A stretch of 64,000 nucleotides of DNA from JBCDBD01 sp039184335 (lineage in GTDB: Bacteria; Bacteroidota; Bacteroidia; Flavobacteriales; Flavobacteriaceae), in contig JBCDBD010000011.1 in NCBI GenBank assembly GCA_039184335.1, positions 11,948-75,947 of the forward strand, given 5' to 3'. This document shows, piece by piece, positions 17,768 through 25,481 of this stretch. A model generated the notes under the pieces. It did no database searches. It had not been told where the DNA came from and was given only the letters and a program-made list of their open reading frames with translations. The position numbers and the translations under genes are program-made. Position 1 is the first letter of the stretch, and every line of letters begins with the position of its first letter.

Positions 17768-18496
17768 TTATGCCTGTATGATAAAGATGGATGGCCTTTT
17801 GTGAATGTTCAATCCTGTTTCTTTCCATTCATGGATTGATTTTGAAACTATTGCTTCGGTGGGCAGTGTAATATCAGTTGCCACGCAAAGCAAGGTCGTC
17901 GGCTTAAGTAATTTGACCAAATCAGTAAAAAGCTTGTCGTTTCGATAAGGGGTCTCAATGAAGATTTGGGCTTGTCCGGTATCTTTTGAGATTTTTTCCA
18001 GTTTTCGTAATGCTACCCTCTTTTCTTGTGCGTCTATCGGCAAATACCCATTAAAAGTAAAATTTTGGCCGTTGAACCCACTTGACATCATGGCCATAAG
18101 TATTGAAGAAGGGCCGACCAAAGGAATTACCTTGATTTTTTTTGAATGCGCCAGACGCACGACTTCAGCTCCTGGATCTGCAATACCAGGGCAACCAGCT
18201 TCAGAGAGCAACCCTACGTCAATACCACTTATGCAAGGTTCTAAATACGTGGCAACTTCTTCTAGGGGAGTGAATTTGTTCAATGCCCTAAAGTCAAGGT
18301 CTGGCTGTGATTTACTGGCACTGATTCTTTTTATGAATCTTCGGGCAGTCTTCTCGCTTTCGGCAATATAATGGTCGATGTTTTCTATGGCCCACTTTAC
18401 CGAAATCGGTAAAACCTCCAGAGGTGCCCCATCACCCAAGGGGGTGGGGATCAAGTAGAGTTTGCCAGAGACCAAGTTTGTTTTCTTTTCTTCCAT
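17768..18496 (-). CDS. RsmI-like tetrapyrrole-methylase-family SAM methyltransferase
   Basis: The 242-residue protein belongs to the TP-methylase fold. The N-terminal GKLYLIPTPLGDGAP resembles RsmI's GTLYVVATPIGNL, and GLLSEAGCPGIADPGAEVV and VIPLVGPSSILMAMMSSGF are family hallmarks. RsmI 2'-O-methylates C1402 of 16S rRNA, but this shorter variant differs from canonical RsmI (about 280 residues), so the substrate is uncertain. It precedes nothing on its strand; the LMW phosphatase gene lies 4 bases upstream and dnaA before that. Confidence 0.85.
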   Translation of the reverse strand: MEEKKTNLVSGKLYLIPTPLGDGAPLEVLPISVKWAIENIDHYIAESEKTARRFIKRISASKSQPDLDFRALNKFTPLEEVATYLEPCISGIDVGLLSEAGCPGIADPGAEVVRLAHSKKIKVIPLVGPSSILMAMMSSGFNGQNFTFNGYLPIDAQEKRVALRKLEKISKDTGQAQIFIETPYRNDKLFTDLVKLLKPTTLLCVATDITLPTEAIVSKSIHEWKETGLNIHKRPSIFIIQA

Positions 18497-18500
18497 TGTA

Positions 18501-18950
18501 TCAGTGCAGTTTGTGGGCTATGGCCTCGCAGGCCGAATTGATCAATCGGTATACTTCTTCAAATCCATCTTCCCCTCCATAATAGGGATCAGGTACTTCT
18601 TCGACACCCAAATGGGTATCAGATAAAAGTAAATTTACCTTGTTGGCATGCGCAGGGCTTTGGGCCAGATGTAGAATATCGGAATAATTGCTCTTATCCA
18701 TGGCATAAATCAGGTCAAATTCCTCAAAATCCAATTCAGAAAATTTTCTACAGCTTTGGCGGGTGATATCGATACCATGCTTTTTTGCCACGGCTATTGA
18801 TCTGGGGTCGGGTGATTTCCCCACGTGGTAGCCAGCAGTACCTGCAGAATCAACATATACGGTACCAGGGTCTATCTTAGATTTTAAAATGCCCTCTGCT
18901 AGTGGAGACCTACAGATATTTCCAAGGCACACCATCAAAACTTTGGTCAT
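18501..18950 (-). CDS. Low molecular weight protein-tyrosine phosphatase
   Basis: The 149-residue enzyme has the P-loop VCLGNICRSPLAEG near the N-terminus (nucleophile Cys in C-x5-R) and the general-acid loop VPDPYYGGEDGFEEVY near the C-terminus, as expected for the family. It dephosphorylates tyrosine (or arginine) phosphoproteins in the cytoplasm. It lies 10 bases after dnaA and 4 bases before the methyltransferase gene, so the three are probably one transcript. Confidence 0.95.
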   Translation of the reverse strand: MTKVLMVCLGNICRSPLAEGILKSKIDPGTVYVDSAGTAGYHVGKSPDPRSIAVAKKHGIDITRQSCRKFSELDFEEFDLIYAMDKSNYSDILHLAQSPAHANKVNLLLSDTHLGVEEVPDPYYGGEDGFEEVYRLINSACEAIAHKLH

Positions 18951-18960
18951 TTTATAAAGA

Positions 18961-20385
18961 TTAGGTGAATTTTTTGTTCAGGTCTTCAATATATTTTCTG
19001 AACTGCTTGTCGGTTTCGGCAAGATTATCCACTGTTTTGCAGGCATGGAGTACAGTGGCATGATCTCTTTTTCCTATCTGGGAACCAATACTTGCCAAGG
19101 AGGCCTTTGTAAATTTCTTCGCAAAGAACATAGCCAATTGTCGAGCTTGAACAATATGGCGTTTTCGTGTTTTCGACTGTAATGTGGCCACGTCCATTTC
19201 AAAATAGTCAGAGACCACTTTCTGTATGTAGTCGATAGAGACTTCACGTTTGGTATTCTTGACAAATTTTTCGACTACCTGTTGTGCAAGCTCCAATGTC
19301 ACTTCTCTTTTGTTGAACGAAGATTGGGCAATCAATGAAATGATGGCACCTTCCAACTCCCGAATATTGGTTTTTATGTTTTTGGCGACATGATCGATGA
19401 TTTCTTCAGGCATTTCGACCCCATCACGATAGAGCTTGTTTTTTAATATGGACACTCTTGTCTCGTAATCGGGGCTTTGCAATTCAGCGGAAAGCCCCCA
19501 TTTGAACCTCGAAAGCAAACGTTGTTCAATATCTTGCATATCAACAGGTGCCTTGTCAGAGGTCAAGATGACCTGTTTGCCATTTTGGTGCAAATGGTTG
19601 AAAATATGAAAAAAGACATCTTGTGTACCAGATTTCCCCGATAAGAACTGTACATCATCAATGATCAAGGTGTCTATAAGCTGATAAAAATGGATAAAGT
19701 CGTTTCGAGTATTTTTTTTGACCGACTCTATGTATTGCTGTGTGAATTTTTCGGCCGAGATGTACAATACGGTTTTCTCGGGGTACTTATCCTTGATTTC
19801 AACACCAATGGCATGGGCTAAATGGGTTTTTCCCAGACCTACCCCACCAAAGACCAATAAGGGGTTGAATGAGGTGCCACCGGGTTTGTTTGCCACTGCC
19901 ATACCGGCTGATCTTGCCAATCTGTTCGAGTCACCTTCCAAAAAGTTCTCAAAATTATAACTCGGATTGAGCTGTGATTCAATCTTGATATTTCGAATAC
20001 CGGGTATGACAAAAGGGTTTTTTAATTCAGGGTTTTTTGAGGTTACGGGCACATCTAACTCTTGTGGTGCCATAGCAGATCTATTGGCACTTGGAATCTT
20101 TTCGGTAAATGGTTCGTTGTTACCGTATTTGTTTTCCATTTTGATGATGTAAACCAGTTTTGCATTATCCCCAAGTTCTTTTGTCAACGATACCTTTAAA
20201 AGTTTTACATAGTGCTCTTCGAGCCACTCGTAAAAGAACTTGCTCGGTACTTGTATGCTCAGTGCACTGTCAGATAATCGAATGGGAACAATGGGTTCGA
20301 ACCACGTTTTGAATGCCTGCGGTTGGATATTATCTTTGATAAACACCAAACAGTTGTTCCATACCGAATCTGCAGTAACACTCAT
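18961..20385 (-). CDS. dnaA: Chromosomal replication initiator protein DnaA
   Basis: The start MSVTADSVWNNCLVFIKDNI (20385) matches flavobacterial DnaA; a frame extension to 20457 has no support. The 474 residues include domain I, a linker, and the AAA+ domain with Walker A GGVGLGKTHLAHA and Walker B LIIDDVQFLSG. The C-terminal helix-turn-helix has the DnaA signature GKRDHATVLHACKTV. DnaA-ATP opens the origin. No dnaN follows, as is common in Bacteroidota. The upstream 203 bases have a CATATTTG near-consensus -7 element (20475-20468), but no DnaA-box cluster is visible. Confidence 0.97.
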   Translation of the reverse strand: MSVTADSVWNNCLVFIKDNIQPQAFKTWFEPIVPIRLSDSALSIQVPSKFFYEWLEEHYVKLLKVSLTKELGDNAKLVYIIKMENKYGNNEPFTEKIPSANRSAMAPQELDVPVTSKNPELKNPFVIPGIRNIKIESQLNPSYNFENFLEGDSNRLARSAGMAVANKPGGTSFNPLLVFGGVGLGKTHLAHAIGVEIKDKYPEKTVLYISAEKFTQQYIESVKKNTRNDFIHFYQLIDTLIIDDVQFLSGKSGTQDVFFHIFNHLHQNGKQVILTSDKAPVDMQDIEQRLLSRFKWGLSAELQSPDYETRVSILKNKLYRDGVEMPEEIIDHVAKNIKTNIRELEGAIISLIAQSSFNKREVTLELAQQVVEKFVKNTKREVSIDYIQKVVSDYFEMDVATLQSKTRKRHIVQARQLAMFFAKKFTKASLASIGSQIGKRDHATVLHACKTVDNLAETDKQFRKYIEDLNKKFT

Positions 20386-20445
20386 AAAAGTTTTCCCTTG
20401 TTTGTTGGTTAGTGATTTGAGTTTTATGATAAAACTTTTGGGGGT

Positions 20446-20463
20446 ATCCCGCATCATCGGGAT
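20446..20463. repeat. Small inverted repeat in the dnaA leader/promoter region
   Basis: ATCCCG (20446-20451) and CGGGAT (20458-20463) are separated by CATCAT. It lies just downstream of the near-consensus -7 element on the dnaA strand, so it would be at the 5' end of the dnaA leader. Role unknown. Confidence 0.4.
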
Positions 20464-20588
20464 GCGACAAATATGTGAACAATTATTCTAAAAAAAAAAT
20501 CAATCTCCAGTTGAATTTTCTCTTTTTTTTTTGCATGTTCCCATCAAAAAAACCAAGCCTATAAATATATAATTTTTCAATTAAAAAC

Positions 20589-20987
20589 ATGAAAAATAAT
20601 GAAGTTTCTTTCCGGGTTCGCTACAATGAAACCGACCAGATGGGAGTAGTATATCATGGTAACTACGCACAGTACTTGGAGTTAGGACGGGTGTCATGGT
20701 TAAGGGCACTTGGTATTACTTATAGGAGCATGGAAGAAAACGGAATTCTACTTCCCGTAATTTACTTACAGATTGAATATAAAAAATCTGCTAAATATGA
20801 CGACCTTATCACCGTGGAGACCCACCTTAAAAACAGGCCTATGGTAAAGATTGCTTTTGACTACAAAATCTATAATGATAGTAGGGAATTATTGGCCGAG
20901 GCGAAAACGGTTTTGGCATTCATTGACAAGCAAACCAATAAGCCTATCAGGTGCCCTGAATACATTCTTCAAAAGTTGGATTTTTGA
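20589..20987 (+). CDS. Acyl-CoA thioesterase, YbgC/4-hydroxybenzoyl-CoA type hotdog fold
   Basis: The 132-residue protein has the 4HBT signature RVRYNETDQMGVVYHGNYAQ with the catalytic Asp. Also present are YLELGRVSWLRALGITY, YKKSAKYDDLITVETHL, and a C-terminal strand AEAKTVLAFIDKQTNKP. It hydrolyses acyl-CoA or acyl-ACP thioesters in the cytoplasm. It is divergent from dnaA and its 3' end overlaps that of yigZ by 19 bases. ATG start in an A-rich leader, no Shine-Dalgarno site. Confidence 0.93.
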   Translation: MKNNEVSFRVRYNETDQMGVVYHGNYAQYLELGRVSWLRALGITYRSMEENGILLPVIYLQIEYKKSAKYDDLITVETHLKNRPMVKIAFDYKIYNDSRELLAEAKTVLAFIDKQTNKPIRCPEYILQKLDF

Positions 20988-21598
20988 GGTAATATCTTCA
21001 CCTGAACATCAGGCATTGCTTCAAATAGTTTTTGTACCGCTAGATTCTTTTTTTTATGTACGGCGATCAAGATTTTGCACTGGGCTTCCATTTTTTGGGA
21101 GATGATGTTCAGTTGCTGTTGTTTTATGGTGCGCATCACCTTGCTCAAGCTGGGGTAGGTAAATACAAGTAGAAGCCATACCTCTAATTGTTTTTTGACA
21201 AGAATGCTTGCGTCCAAAGTTGTGTTTGCTACATTTCGATATGATCGTATGAGTCCACCTACCCCTAGTTTGGTCCCCCCAAATATTCTTACCACGACAA
21301 TGAGAACATTGGTAATTTTATGGGACCGTATCTGTCCATAAATGGGCATTCCAGCAGAATTGGTGGGTTCTCCACCATCATTTACCCGGTAACGGATTTC
21401 ATCAACCCCCAATTGCCATGCATAGCAAAAATGATTGGCATCGGGGTGCTTTTCCTTCAGTTCGTCAACAAGCGATTTGACCTGGTCTTCAGAATGAATG
21501 GGAAAGGCATAGCCATAAAATTTGCTCTTTTTCTCTACGAGCAAGGTTTGGGGCGATGCTTCTTTTAGGGTTACATAAGCTTCGATGTCCTGCTCCAT
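20969..21598 (-). CDS. YigZ/IMPACT family protein
   Basis: From ATG 21598 (MEQDIEAYVTLKEA) the protein has 209 residues. A 5' extension of 18 codons would run into the EamA gene and is not needed. The UPF0029 core is clear: EKKSKFYGYAFPIHSEDQVK, HPDANHFCYAWQLG, DGGEPTNSAGMPIYGQI and VVVRIFGGTKLGVGGLIRSY. The C-terminal DUF1949-like domain follows (about 135-205). Relatives affect translation stress responses in eukaryotes (IMPACT), but the bacterial role is unclear. It overlaps the upstream EamA stop by one base (TAATG). Confidence 0.92.
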   Translation of the reverse strand: MEQDIEAYVTLKEASPQTLLVEKKSKFYGYAFPIHSEDQVKSLVDELKEKHPDANHFCYAWQLGVDEIRYRVNDGGEPTNSAGMPIYGQIRSHKITNVLIVVVRIFGGTKLGVGGLIRSYRNVANTTLDASILVKKQLEVWLLLVFTYPSLSKVMRTIKQQQLNIISQKMEAQCKILIAVHKKKNLAVQKLFEAMPDVQVKILPQKSNF

Positions 21599-22461
21599 TA
21601 ATAAAGTACTACCAGTAGAATACTGACTATGGCCATGGCGATACCTCCCCAATTCTTGCCGGTCAATTTTTCCTTGAACAGTAGAATGCCCAAGAAAGTG
21701 GAAAACATGACAATGGCAACATTATTGATCGTAAATATTGATGCACTGTTCAAAGCTCCATTTTGCAAGGCTTTCAAAAGAAAGAAAATAGAAAAGTAAT
21801 TGGGTATGCCCAAGCCAAGACCACCAAGTATGTTTCTAAAGTTGGGCCGCAAGGGTTTTTTTGTCCAATTCAGTAATATAAAAATAAAACCCGTCAATGC
21901 GGCGGCGGCAAAAACAATTGAAGAGAACAGTGAAAACTCATGGGTTTGCAATTGGGTTTCTTGAAAGTAATTGATACTGGCATCTATGGTCCCAGATCCC
22001 AAAAAAACCAATATGGGCAAGAGCAACTCCTTTTTTGAGAGCGAAATCCCGCCTTGCTTGACCGATACAAAATACACTGCGCACAGTGCTAAAAAAATTC
22101 CGGTGATCTTTAAAAACGACAGGCTCTCTTGGTAAGCGATGACACCTACGGCCACAGGAATCACCAAAGACATCTTTGTGGCAACCGAGGCCACTGAGAC
22201 CCCTATCTTTTGTGCAGTTTTAGCCATAATGTTAAAGACCAAAATAAAGAAGAATCCCAAAGCCATAGTTGCCCAGATCCAGGGTTTTTCAATGATGCCA
22301 TTCAGCGATACCGTATCTACATAAAAATACAGCCCTACAAGACTGGCGACGATGTAATTGGTGATAATGGCATACAGGGTTTCGACCTTGTAGACCTCAA
22401 AAAGTTTGAAAATGACAAATATCAAGCTAGAGCAGAGTATACTGAGGGCTAGATCCAACAT
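21598..22461 (-). CDS. EamA/DMT superfamily transporter
   Basis: The 287-residue protein has ten hydrophobic segments in two EamA repeats (about 1-138 and 147-287). The second ends with ALNSASIFTINNVAIVMFSTFLG and NWGGIAMAIVSILLVVLY. DMT transporters move small metabolites across the inner membrane, often outward; no substrate can be named. The order on the minus strand is ribD, HAD phosphatase, this gene, yigZ, with 0-8 base gaps or overlaps, so it is one operon. Confidence 0.88.
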   Translation of the reverse strand: MLDLALSILCSSLIFVIFKLFEVYKVETLYAIITNYIVASLVGLYFYVDTVSLNGIIEKPWIWATMALGFFFILVFNIMAKTAQKIGVSVASVATKMSLVIPVAVGVIAYQESLSFLKITGIFLALCAVYFVSVKQGGISLSKKELLLPILVFLGSGTIDASINYFQETQLQTHEFSLFSSIVFAAAALTGFIFILLNWTKKPLRPNFRNILGGLGLGIPNYFSIFFLLKALQNGALNSASIFTINNVAIVMFSTFLGILLFKEKLTGKNWGGIAMAIVSILLVVLY

Positions 22462-23064
22462 TTACAAAAACAATTCCAATTCAGTGATATCCTGTTTTCC
22501 CACCTTAAGGTTCCAAGTTCTAATGCCCAATGCTGATGCAGCATCTGTATTTTCTTTAGTATCGTCCACAAAAAAAGTTTCGTCGGCAACCAGATTGTTT
22601 TCAGTCATTACAAATTCATAGATTTCTGGATCAGGTTTACGCAAATGGATTTCATGTGACAGATAAAATTTTTCGAAACATTTTTTAAACCGCTCAAATT
22701 TTTGACCGCCAAGTTGCTGGCGTACCCAAGTTATATGTAAATCATTGGTATTGCTAAGTAGAAATAATCGGTATTGGTCTTTACGGGCGAATTCCTCTAA
22801 AAAAAGCAATCGCGATTCAGGAAAATCCAATAAGATGGCATTCCAGGCATTGATCAAATCATGCTTAGTTGCCTTAGGAAAAAGGGACTGTATCTGATTT
22901 AAAAAAGTTTCATTTGCCATCAATCCTTTTTCATAGCTCTTAAAAAGATGATCCATTTCTGTGGTAACTTCCGAAAAACCATAATGGGTCATTTTTCTGA
23001 CCGTTGCTGTTTTGTCTAAATTGATAAAAATATCCCCGAAGTCAAAAATGATGTTTTTAAGCAT
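22462..23064 (-). CDS. HAD family hydrolase (phosphatase)
   Basis: The 200-residue protein has HAD motif I as IIFDFGDIFINLD (only the second Asp-equivalent differs, D-F-G-D), motif II as LFLLSNTN, motif III Lys in HLRKPDPEIYEF, and motif IV FFVDDTKENTDAA. A helical cap of about 70 residues (20-90) places it with YihX/phosphoglycolate-phosphatase-like subclass I enzymes. In a ribD operon it could serve as the missing riboflavin-pathway phosphatase, but this is speculation. It overlaps ribD by 8 bases. Confidence 0.85.
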   Translation of the reverse strand: MLKNIIFDFGDIFINLDKTATVRKMTHYGFSEVTTEMDHLFKSYEKGLMANETFLNQIQSLFPKATKHDLINAWNAILLDFPESRLLFLEEFARKDQYRLFLLSNTNDLHITWVRQQLGGQKFERFKKCFEKFYLSHEIHLRKPDPEIYEFVMTENNLVADETFFVDDTKENTDAASALGIRTWNLKVGKQDITELELFL

Positions 23065-24112
23065 TGATCAAAAAGGTTAGCTGGTCTGTGGCTATTTTTT
23101 TTGTCTTAACGACATTGCCAGAAATTTTTGGGGCGGTTACACCGCTGCCAAAAGATAATCTGCTTCTGAAAATTCTTGCTTCATCCCAAAGCCCAGTGTC
23201 GATAAAAGTCTGCAGTGTTTTGCTACCCCCTTCTACAATGACACTCGAAATATGATGTTTATGCAATGCAGCACCTATCTGTTCTGCTAAATTCCCAGAA
23301 AAATCCACGGTTTCATAATGCACAATGGTTTTTGTGGTTTTCGGCAGATTCTTTTTTTCGGTGATGACAATGGTTTTTGCATCGGGGGAAAATACATTGA
23401 GGGATTGGGGTATTTTCAAATGGCGATCGATGATTACCCTAATTGGATTTTTGCCCGCCCAATCACGTACGTTTAGTTTTGGATTGTCTTGCAAAGCGGT
23501 ATTGGTGCCAACCAGAATGGCCTGCTCTTCACTTCGCCATTGATGTGTCAATTGTCTGGAATATAAATTGCTTATCCAATAGGGTTGCCTATTTTCAGAA
23601 CGTTTTTCTGGTTGTGGTGCGATAAAACCGTCCCATGTTTCTGCCCATTTTAAAACAATATATGGTCGTTTTTTTTCTTGAAAAGTCAAAAAACGTTTAT
23701 GGAGTGCACGGCATTTTTCTTGTAAGACCCCTACAGTGACCTCACAACCAGTAGCACGCAGTTTTTTAATACCGGTCCCTGCTACTTTTTCATAAGGGTC
23801 TTCGAGCCCGATCACCACTTTAGGAATTCGATGTGTAATGATAAGGTCAGTACAAGGTGGGGTATTGCCATAATGGGAGCAAGGCTCTAAAGTAACATAT
23901 AAAGTAGCTTCCTTGAGTAGGCTTTTGTCCTTTAACGATGCTATGGCATTGACCTCGGCATGCGCCCCGCCATAAGCACTGGTAAATCCTTCACCTATGA
24001 TTATGTCATCTTTGGTAATGACACAGCCTACCATGGGGTTTGGTGCGGTGCTTCCCAAGCCTTTTTTGCCCAATTCAATGCATCGCAACATGTATTTTTC
24101 ATGTATATTCAC
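23057..24112 (-). CDS. ribD: Bifunctional riboflavin biosynthesis deaminase/reductase
   Basis: RibD carries out the second and third steps of riboflavin synthesis. The deaminase half (about 1-145) has the zinc site HAEVNAIAS and PCSHYGNTPPCTDLI. The reductase half has RPYIVLKWAETWDGFIA, AILVGTNTALQDNPKLNVR, IRVIIDRHLKIP and VIVEGGSKTLQTFID. I prefer the GTG start at 24112 (M-N-I-H-E-K-Y), because the only upstream ATG (24130) lies on the far side of a TATTTTTG promoter element. That gives 351 residues. Divergent from a GNAT gene only 26 bases away. Confidence 0.95.
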   Translation of the reverse strand: MNIHEKYMLRCIELGKKGLGSTAPNPMVGCVITKDDIIIGEGFTSAYGGAHAEVNAIASLKDKSLLKEATLYVTLEPCSHYGNTPPCTDLIITHRIPKVVIGLEDPYEKVAGTGIKKLRATGCEVTVGVLQEKCRALHKRFLTFQEKKRPYIVLKWAETWDGFIAPQPEKRSENRQPYWISNLYSRQLTHQWRSEEQAILVGTNTALQDNPKLNVRDWAGKNPIRVIIDRHLKIPQSLNVFSPDAKTIVITEKKNLPKTTKTIVHYETVDFSGNLAEQIGAALHKHHISSVIVEGGSKTLQTFIDTGLWDEARIFRSRLSFGSGVTAPKISGNVVKTKKIATDQLTFLINA

Positions 24113-24116
24113 TTCG

Positions 24117-24124
24117 CAAAAATA
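24117..24124 (-). promoter_or_regulatory. -7 promoter element abutting the ribD start codon
   Basis: The minus strand reads TATTTTTG, a perfect -7 match, ending 4 bases before the GTG proposed as the ribD start. As at dapF, the transcript would begin at or next to the start codon. The -33 region would fall inside the divergent GNAT gene; no TTG is evident at the expected place. Confidence 0.45.
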
Positions 24125-24138
24125 GGACAATAAAGTTC

Positions 24139-24627
24139 ATGAAAAACGGGATTCGATTACGGAAGATTGTACCTGACGACAACCCAAAGGTGGCACGGTT
24201 GATCAAGTATATACTCGAAGATATGAAGGTGCCCAAAATCGGTACCGCCTATGCAGATGCAGCCTTAGATGATATGTATGCCAATTACAACACGCCAAAG
24301 GCTGTTTATTATGTCATCGAAATGGAAGGGCATATCACTGCCTGCGCCGGGATTGCACCATTGGTCGGTGGAAGTGATACGATATGTGAGCTCCAAAAAA
24401 TGTATGTTGCCCAAGGTTATAGAGGCAGGGGCCTAGCATCAGAATTGATTCAGGCCTGTTTTCAAAAAGCCCGGGAGTTTGGTTTCAAACAGTGTTATCT
24501 GGAGACATTACCCTACATGGAAGCAGCCCAAATACTATATCAAAAAAACGGTTTTGAATATATCGAGTGGCCTTTGGGCCATACTGGGCACGATCAATGC
24601 TCGATATATATGTTGAAAGTATTGTGA
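24139..24627 (+). CDS. GNAT family N-acetyltransferase
   Basis: From ATG 24139 (MKNGIRLRKIVPDDNPKVAR) the protein has 162 residues; a longer frame from 24040 only overlaps ribD. The CoA-binding motif is VAQGYRGRGLASELIQACFQ. GSDTICELQKMYV precedes it, and QILYQKNGFEYI ends the domain. The pattern resembles acetyltransferases acting on small amines or amino acids. The gene is followed after 2 bases by prmC and could be cotranscribed with prmC and ligA. Confidence 0.9.
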   Translation: MKNGIRLRKIVPDDNPKVARLIKYILEDMKVPKIGTAYADAALDDMYANYNTPKAVYYVIEMEGHITACAGIAPLVGGSDTICELQKMYVAQGYRGRGLASELIQACFQKAREFGFKQCYLETLPYMEAAQILYQKNGFEYIEWPLGHTGHDQCSIYMLKVL

Positions 24628-24629
24628 CC

Positions 24630-25481
24630 ATGTTACTTCGCGATGTCAAGGATATATTTCATAAAGAGCTCAATGGAATTTATCGTAGAGAAGAAATCGA
24701 TAGCTTTTTCTATCGGATGCAAGAGCACCATTTGGGCTTGGAACGGTTTGTTCTGGTACTACAACCTGAACTCACCATCTCCAAAGCTGAAGAAACCCTT
24801 TTTTTTGAGGGATTGGCACAATTGAAGTTGGAGAAACCCATCCAATATATTTTGGGTTCGGCGTATTTTTTGGGTATGCGGCTTCAGGTGAACACCCATA
24901 CGTTGATACCTCGGCCTGAGACCGAAGAGTTGGCGCAGTGGATCATTGATGATGAAAATAATGGAAAACGACATTTGAAAATTTTGGATATCGGCACGGG
25001 CACTGGCTGTATAGCTATTGCATTGGCAAAACATTTACCTAGCACTAAGGTGTATGCCCTCGATATTTCACAAGGGGCTTTGGCCCTGGCCGCTGAAAAT
25101 GCCAGGCACCATGGCGTGTATCTCTCACTTCATTTGGCAGATATTTTAAAAGGATATCAGATGGACACCAAATTTGATATCATTGTTTCAAATCCGCCAT
25201 ATGTACGGGAATCAGAAAAAAAAACGATGAAAAATAATGTATTGGCCTATGAACCCCCGTCTGCGCTATACGTACCGGATGAAGACCCTTTGCTCTTCTA
25301 TAGGGGCATAGCTGAACTTGCCAAAGCACATTCGGCCCCAACAGGACGTTTGTATCTCGAAATCAATCAATATTTAGGGCGAGAGACCCAACAACTTTTG
25401 AAAGACCATAATTTTAACGAAATTGAACTTCGGAAAGATATATATGGTAATGAACGAATGCTAAAAGCAATTTTAGAATGA
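24630..25481 (+). CDS. prmC: Release factor glutamine methyltransferase
   Basis: PrmC N5-methylates the Gln of the GGQ motif in release factors RF1 and RF2. From ATG 24630 the protein has 283 residues. The N-terminal helical domain leads to the SAM site KILDIGTGTGCIAIALAKH and the substrate-Gln motif VSNPPYVRESE; EINQYLGRETQQLL lies near the C-terminus. The NPPY motif is decisive. The stop overlaps the ligA start by four bases (ATGA). Confidence 0.96.
   Translation: MLLRDVKDIFHKELNGIYRREEIDSFFYRMQEHHLGLERFVLVLQPELTISKAEETLFFEGLAQLKLEKPIQYILGSAYFLGMRLQVNTHTLIPRPETEELAQWIIDDENNGKRHLKILDIGTGTGCIAIALAKHLPSTKVYALDISQGALALAAENARHHGVYLSLHLADILKGYQMDTKFDIIVSNPPYVRESEKKTMKNNVLAYEPPSALYVPDEDPLLFYRGIAELAKAHSAPTGRLYLEINQYLGRETQQLLKDHNFNEIELRKDIYGNERMLKAILE

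Noticed and set aside
19025..19033. TTATCCACT, close to a DnaA box
   Set aside because: Single site within dnaA; no cluster and no AT-rich unwinding region, so not an origin.
20296..20310. GGTTCGAACC-like sequence recalling a tRNA T-arm
   Set aside because: Lies inside dnaA coding sequence with no acceptor stem or other arms nearby.
20475..20483. TGTGAACAA upstream of dnaA (complement TTGTTCACA), similar to a DnaA box
   Set aside because: One imperfect site only; no support for oriC here, though autoregulation cannot be excluded.
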